Source of the DNA: Omnitrophica bacterium RIFOXYB12_FULL_50_7
GTDB lineage: Bacteria; Omnitrophota; Omnitrophia; Omnitrophales; Aquincolibacteriaceae
Length of the DNA: 8,964 bases
Assembly (NCBI GenBank): GCA_001804345.1
Contig: MHFU01000037.1
Span: 1-8,964 of the forward strand
Reading direction: 5' to 3'
Made by a program: the position numbers and the translations under genes. The notes beneath the pieces are model-generated. The model worked only from the letters and a program-made list of their open reading frames with translations. It was not told where the DNA came from and made no database searches. Every line of letters begins with the position of its first letter. Within the stretch, counting starts at the first letter, position 1. This document shows, piece by piece, positions 6,344-8,964 of this stretch.

Positions 6344-6676
6344 TTGCAACCTAAAAAGATCGCTGAATTACTACGAACACTTGCGGAAGACAAGAAGGCC
6401 GAGGATTTGATCCTTCTTGATATTTCCAAACACTCCAGCATCGCGCATTATTTCCTGATCTGCCATGGGAATAGCGACCGTCATGTGAAGTCCATTGCCA
6501 TGCATCTGATGGACGAGATGAAGCAGCGGAAGATGCAGGCCTTCCATGTCGAGGGTTTGGTGGAAGGGAAGTGGGTGCTTCTTGATTTCGGTCCGGTGAT
6601 CGCCCATATCTTCTATCACGAAACCCGCGAATTCTACGGCCTCGAGCGGCTGTGGGGAGAAGCGAAGAGAATCTAG
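6344..6676 (+). CDS. rsfS: Ribosomal silencing factor RsfS (Iojap/YbeB family)
   Basis: This 110-residue protein is of normal family length. RsfS binds ribosomal protein uL14 (L14) on the 50S subunit and blocks subunit joining, which lowers translation in starvation. Family segments are clear: KKAEDLILLDISKHSSIAHYFLIC near residues 17-40, GNSDRHVKSIA after it, and the C-terminal GKWVLLDFG, HIFYHETREFYGLERLW. Translation starts at TTG 6344, set by the ribosome binding site and by agreement with the usual N-terminus; no in-frame ATG precedes the conserved core. It has its own promoter. The TAG stop shares its last base with the first base of a heptad array, and argS follows after 84 nt. Confidence 0.95.
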   Translation: MQPKKIAELLRTLAEDKKAEDLILLDISKHSSIAHYFLICHGNSDRHVKSIAMHLMDEMKQRKMQAFHVEGLVEGKWVLLDFGPVIAHIFYHETREFYGLERLWGEAKRI

Positions 6677-6745
6677 CGCAACGCACAACGTCCAACGCTC
6701 AACGTAAAGGCTCAGTCGTTGCGCGTTGCGCGCACAACGTTACGC
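6676..6745. repeat. 7-bp-period inverted array between rsfS and argS
   Basis: The left arm (6678-6704) is four NCAACGN words, whose first bases are G, A, C, T. It is 25/27 identical to the left arm at 3797-3823, so the two are copies of one element. The right arm begins with two CGTTGCG words (6717-6730). It then reads CG-CACAA-CG where the other copy reads CG-TTGTG-CG, as if 5 bp had been inverted. Pairing of the arms is therefore only partial. It starts at the last base of the rsfS stop codon. Confidence 0.85.
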
Positions 6746-6760
6746 GGCTGAAACCATCTG

Positions 6761-8458
6761 ATGAAAAATAAAATCGAAAACATTATCGATGCAGTCGTAA
6801 AAAATTATTGCGAGACGCAGAATGCTGTCCTGCCAGATGGTTTCAGCTACGACCTCCATCCCCCTAAAGACAGTCAGCACGGGGATCTTTCCTGCAATAT
6901 CGCGTTCAAGCTCGCCAAGGTCACGCGCCAGAAACCCTTCGAGATCGCTGCCGAGCTCATGAGATTGCTTGAGCAAAAGCCCGCTAAGGATTCTCCTGTT
7001 GCGAAGACGGAACTGGCCGGCGGCGGGTTTATTAATTTTTTCCTCAGAAAAGAAGACCTCGGCACAGTACTTCTGGAGATCCACAAACAGGATAAAAATT
7101 ACGGCAGGTCGGATTTTGGTAAAGGAAAGAAAGCGATCCTGGAGTTCGTAAGCGCAAACCCTACGGGGCCGCTTACGATCGCGCACGGCCGCCAGGCCGC
7201 CGTCGGGGATTGTCTTGCGCGTATCCTCAAGTTCACGGGCCACGCGGTGCATACGGAATATTATCTGAACGATGCCGGCCGGCAGATGCGGATGCTCGCG
7301 CAGAGCGTCTGGGCGCGCTACAACGAACTTCTGGGCATGGAAATGCCGTTTCCGGAGGATGGTTATCAAGGCGATTATGTCCGCGAGATCGCTCGCGACA
7401 TCATCGAAAAGGAAAAAAAGGACGGCTTGCTCCGGGAACCCGAGGAAAAGGCGGTCGAATACTGCGGGCTTTACGCGGTGAAGCATCTCATGGGCTCGAT
7501 CGAAGAGGATCTCGCCAAGATGCGGGTTCATTTCGATCATTACTTCAGCGAGAAGACGCTTTATGCCAAGAAGGCGGTGGAGCACGCGCTCGCGGTCTTG
7601 AAAGAGAAGGGCTATCTTTACGAAAGTGAAGGCGCGCTCTGGTTTCGATCGACGGATTTTGGAGACGATAAAGACCGGGTGGTCAAAAAATCGACAGGGG
7701 AGTACACGTATCTGGCGCCGGATATCGCGTACCATCTTTCCAAGTACGAGCGTGGCTACAATATGCTCGCCAATTTCTGGGGGCCGGATCATCATGGCTA
7801 TATTCCGCGTCTCAAGGCTGCTTGCCAAGTGCTGGGTTATCCACCGGAGGCCATTCATATCGGGATTGTTCAACTGACCACACTTTTCAGGAAAGGGCAG
7901 CCTGTGCGCATGTCCACGCGTGCCGGGGAATTTGTGAGTCTGCGGGAGCTTTACGAGGAGGTCGGGGTGGATGCCACTCGATTTTTCTTTGTGATGCGCC
8001 GGCAAGAAAGCCATCTGGATTTTGATCTGGATCTTGCCAAAGAACAATCGCAGGAGAATCCCGTTTTTTATCTTCAGTATGCTCATGCTCGAATCGCGAG
8101 TCTTGCGAAGTACGCCGAGCAGGGCATTACCGCGCCACCGTCTGTGGCGGGGTCCCGTTCGAAGGCGGGAAAGGTGGATCTCAAGCTGCTGGCCTCATCG
8201 GAAGAATCCGAGCTGATCGGCTGTCTGTCACAATTTTCAGATTATCTTATTCAGGCGAGCCGGACGACCGAACCCTATCGCCTGGCGGATTATCTCCGGC
8301 AGGTGGCTGCGTGTTTTCATAAGTTCTATAGTCATCACCGCGTGGTTACTGAGGATAAGGAACTTACCAAGGCGCGGCTCCTTTTGGCCGATGCCACCCG
8401 CATCGTCCTCCGAAATGGCCTCGAGCTTCTCGGGATCTCCCAACCGGAAACAATGTAG
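6761..8458 (+). CDS. argS: Arginyl-tRNA synthetase
   Basis: This 565-residue class I synthetase charges tRNA-Arg with arginine. Residues 1-110 are the ArgRS-specific N-terminal tRNA-binding domain, with GDLSCNIAF at 41-49. The catalytic core has SANPTGPL at 131-138 leading into the HIGH-type IAHG at 140-143, EYYLNDAGRQ at 166-175 and WGPDHHGYIPRLKAA at 340-354. The KMSKS equivalent is RMSTR at 383-387. The C-terminal DALR anticodon-binding domain starts near QYAHARIASL (439) and ends in the usual LLGISQPETM. ATG 6761 is chosen because an in-frame TGA lies at 6749-6751; no ribosome binding site is seen. The stop TAG is also the first three bases of the next heptad array. In the RMSTR loop both lysines of the common bacterial KMSKR are replaced, a divergence but not clearly a defect. 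Confidence 0.97.
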   Translation: MKNKIENIIDAVVKNYCETQNAVLPDGFSYDLHPPKDSQHGDLSCNIAFKLAKVTRQKPFEIAAELMRLLEQKPAKDSPVAKTELAGGGFINFFLRKEDLGTVLLEIHKQDKNYGRSDFGKGKKAILEFVSANPTGPLTIAHGRQAAVGDCLARILKFTGHAVHTEYYLNDAGRQMRMLAQSVWARYNELLGMEMPFPEDGYQGDYVREIARDIIEKEKKDGLLREPEEKAVEYCGLYAVKHLMGSIEEDLAKMRVHFDHYFSEKTLYAKKAVEHALAVLKEKGYLYESEGALWFRSTDFGDDKDRVVKKSTGEYTYLAPDIAYHLSKYERGYNMLANFWGPDHHGYIPRLKAACQVLGYPPEAIHIGIVQLTTLFRKGQPVRMSTRAGEFVSLRELYEEVGVDATRFFFVMRRQESHLDFDLDLAKEQSQENPVFYLQYAHARIASLAKYAEQGITAPPSVAGSRSKAGKVDLKLLASSEESELIGCLSQFSDYLIQASRTTEPYRLADYLRQVAACFHKFYSHHRVVTEDKELTKARLLLADATRIVLRNGLELLGISQPETM

Positions 8459-8527
8459 GGGATAGGGAATAGGGTTTAGGGTATAGAAAAGCTTTTTTCC
8501 TAACCCCTATCCTCTATACCCTATTAA
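8456..8527. repeat. 7-bp-period TAGGGNN inverted array between argS and miaA
   Basis: Four TAGGGNN words start at 8456, 8463, 8470 and 8477, followed by TAGAAAA at 8484. The argS stop codon is the TAG of the first word. The centre is the palindrome AAAAGCTTTT (8487-8496). The right arm (8499-8525) is the reverse complement of similar words (TAGGA, TAGGG, TAGAG, TAGGG) and pairs imperfectly, with 14 of 17 positions matching in the best segment and a small bulge. It fills nearly the whole gap to miaA. Confidence 0.85.
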
Positions 8528-8539
8528 ATCGTTACTAAC

Positions 8540-8964
8540 ATGATGACCTGTAAAAAAGGAACATCAGCCATTAATGCAAAAACGGTTCTATTCATCGTCG
8601 GTCCCACGGCGGCGGGGAAGTCGGCGCTTGCGGTGGCGCTTGCAAAAAAACTCGGTGGCGAGATTCTGTCCGCGGATTCCATGCTCATTTACAAAGAGAT
8701 GGATATCGGGACTGCGAAACCCACAAAAAAAGAGCGCGGGGGTATTCCACATCACGGCCTCGATCTTATTCCACCCACCAAGAGTTTCTCGGTTTTTGCC
8801 TATCGCCAATTTGCCCTCAAAGCGATCAAAGATATCGTAAAACGAGGTAAAGTCCCCATCGTGGCCGGGGGGACTGGCTTTTACATTAGGGCTCTCCTGG
8901 AGGGGCTTTCTCCTCTGCCGGGTGCCAATGCTCGAATACGGCGGGAACTTGAGCGGGAAGCCAA
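8540..8964 (+). CDS. miaA: tRNA dimethylallyltransferase, 5' part
   Basis: The reading frame is open from ATG 8540 to the right edge (141 codons), so the 3' half is missing. MiaA transfers a dimethylallyl group to A37 of tRNAs that read codons starting with U. The P-loop GPTAAGKS lies at residues 21-28, the tRNA-recognition segment SADSMLIYKEMDIGTAKP at 44-61, then VAGGTGFYIRALLEGLSPLP at 108-127. All are in the usual order and spacing. An in-frame TAA at 8525-8527 limits the start to ATG 8540 or ATG 8543. Neither has a Shine-Dalgarno. The first 14 residues (before KTVLFIVGPT) are an extension not needed for the fold. It follows argS by 81 nt, almost all of it heptad array. Confidence 0.95.
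   Translation, partial: MMTCKKGTSAINAKTVLFIVGPTAAGKSALAVALAKKLGGEILSADSMLIYKEMDIGTAKPTKKERGGIPHHGLDLIPPTKSFSVFAYRQFALKAIKDIVKRGKVPIVAGGTGFYIRALLEGLSPLPGANARIRRELEREA

Noticed and set aside
6740..8086. A 448-codon open frame on the minus strand opposite argS
   Set aside because: It lies wholly antisense to a clearly conserved ArgRS, its translation shows no recognisable family, and long antisense frames are common opposite GC-rich genes.
3795..8527. Heptad hairpins as ordinary Rho-independent terminators
   Set aside because: None is followed by a U-tract on the + strand. The T-run at 3789-3794 lies before the stem, and the T-run at 8493-8498 lies in the loop region. A role at mRNA 3' ends remains possible by another route.
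8522..8527. TATTAA as a -10 box for miaA
   Set aside because: It matches only 4 of 6 consensus bases, lacks the TG extension and falls inside the array; not strong enough to annotate.

Overview
The window reads as chromosomal DNA from an uncultivated, moderately GC-rich bacterium. It holds six genes, all on the + strand: the 3' part of a very large multidomain protein, then nadE, ogt, rsfS, argS and the 5' part of miaA. My best guess at lineage is Candidatus Omnitrophota (OP3) or a related PVC-type phylum. This rests on four RAE[MLVI]R motifs in the large protein, a style I associate with that phylum from memory, plus the loose housekeeping gene order. It is an inference and no taxonomic marker was tested.

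Layout. Bases 1-3786 hold the C-terminal 1261 residues of a protein whose start lies off the left edge. It opens with a 12-residue Ala/Lys/Glu tandem repeat, then a Lys/Ser-rich linker and a coiled coil. Next comes a domain that resembles the VTC2/GDPGP1 GDP-hexose phosphorylases of the HIT superfamily, with the nucleophile histidine kept. A long beta-rich region and an alpha/beta C-terminal domain follow. Bases 3889-5652 are glutamine-dependent NAD+ synthetase, 5682-6164 an O6-alkylguanine-DNA alkyltransferase, 6344-6676 the ribosomal silencing factor RsfS, 6761-8458 arginyl-tRNA synthetase, and 8540 to the edge the first 141 residues of MiaA. The last three belong to translation, but the genes do not form one pathway.

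The most unusual feature lies between and inside the genes. All four intergenic gaps longer than 50 nt carry a degenerate array with a 7-bp period. Each array abuts or overlaps the upstream stop codon and is folded into an inverted repeat. The repeated word differs by locus: NCAACGN in two gaps, CCAANNN in one, TAGGGNN in one. Two further 7-bp arrays, (GGGGAAC)n and GACCAGN, sit inside nadE and are translated as loop insertions. The locus-specific word with a shared period recalls the heptanucleotide STRR repeats of cyanobacteria, but the stop-codon location and hairpin layout are distinctive.

A second small element, a roughly 35-nt palindrome with AGGGGACAGGCA arms and a 9-nt loop, occurs inside nadE and again inside ogt, read in different frames.

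Expression signals are sparse. nadE and rsfS share an extended -10 sequence (TGATATMAT). In nadE it lies so close to the ATG that the mRNA should be leaderless; rsfS has a strong Shine-Dalgarno before a TTG start. The longest stretch without a gene is 179 nt (6165-6343), so no stretch over 300 nt lacks a gene.
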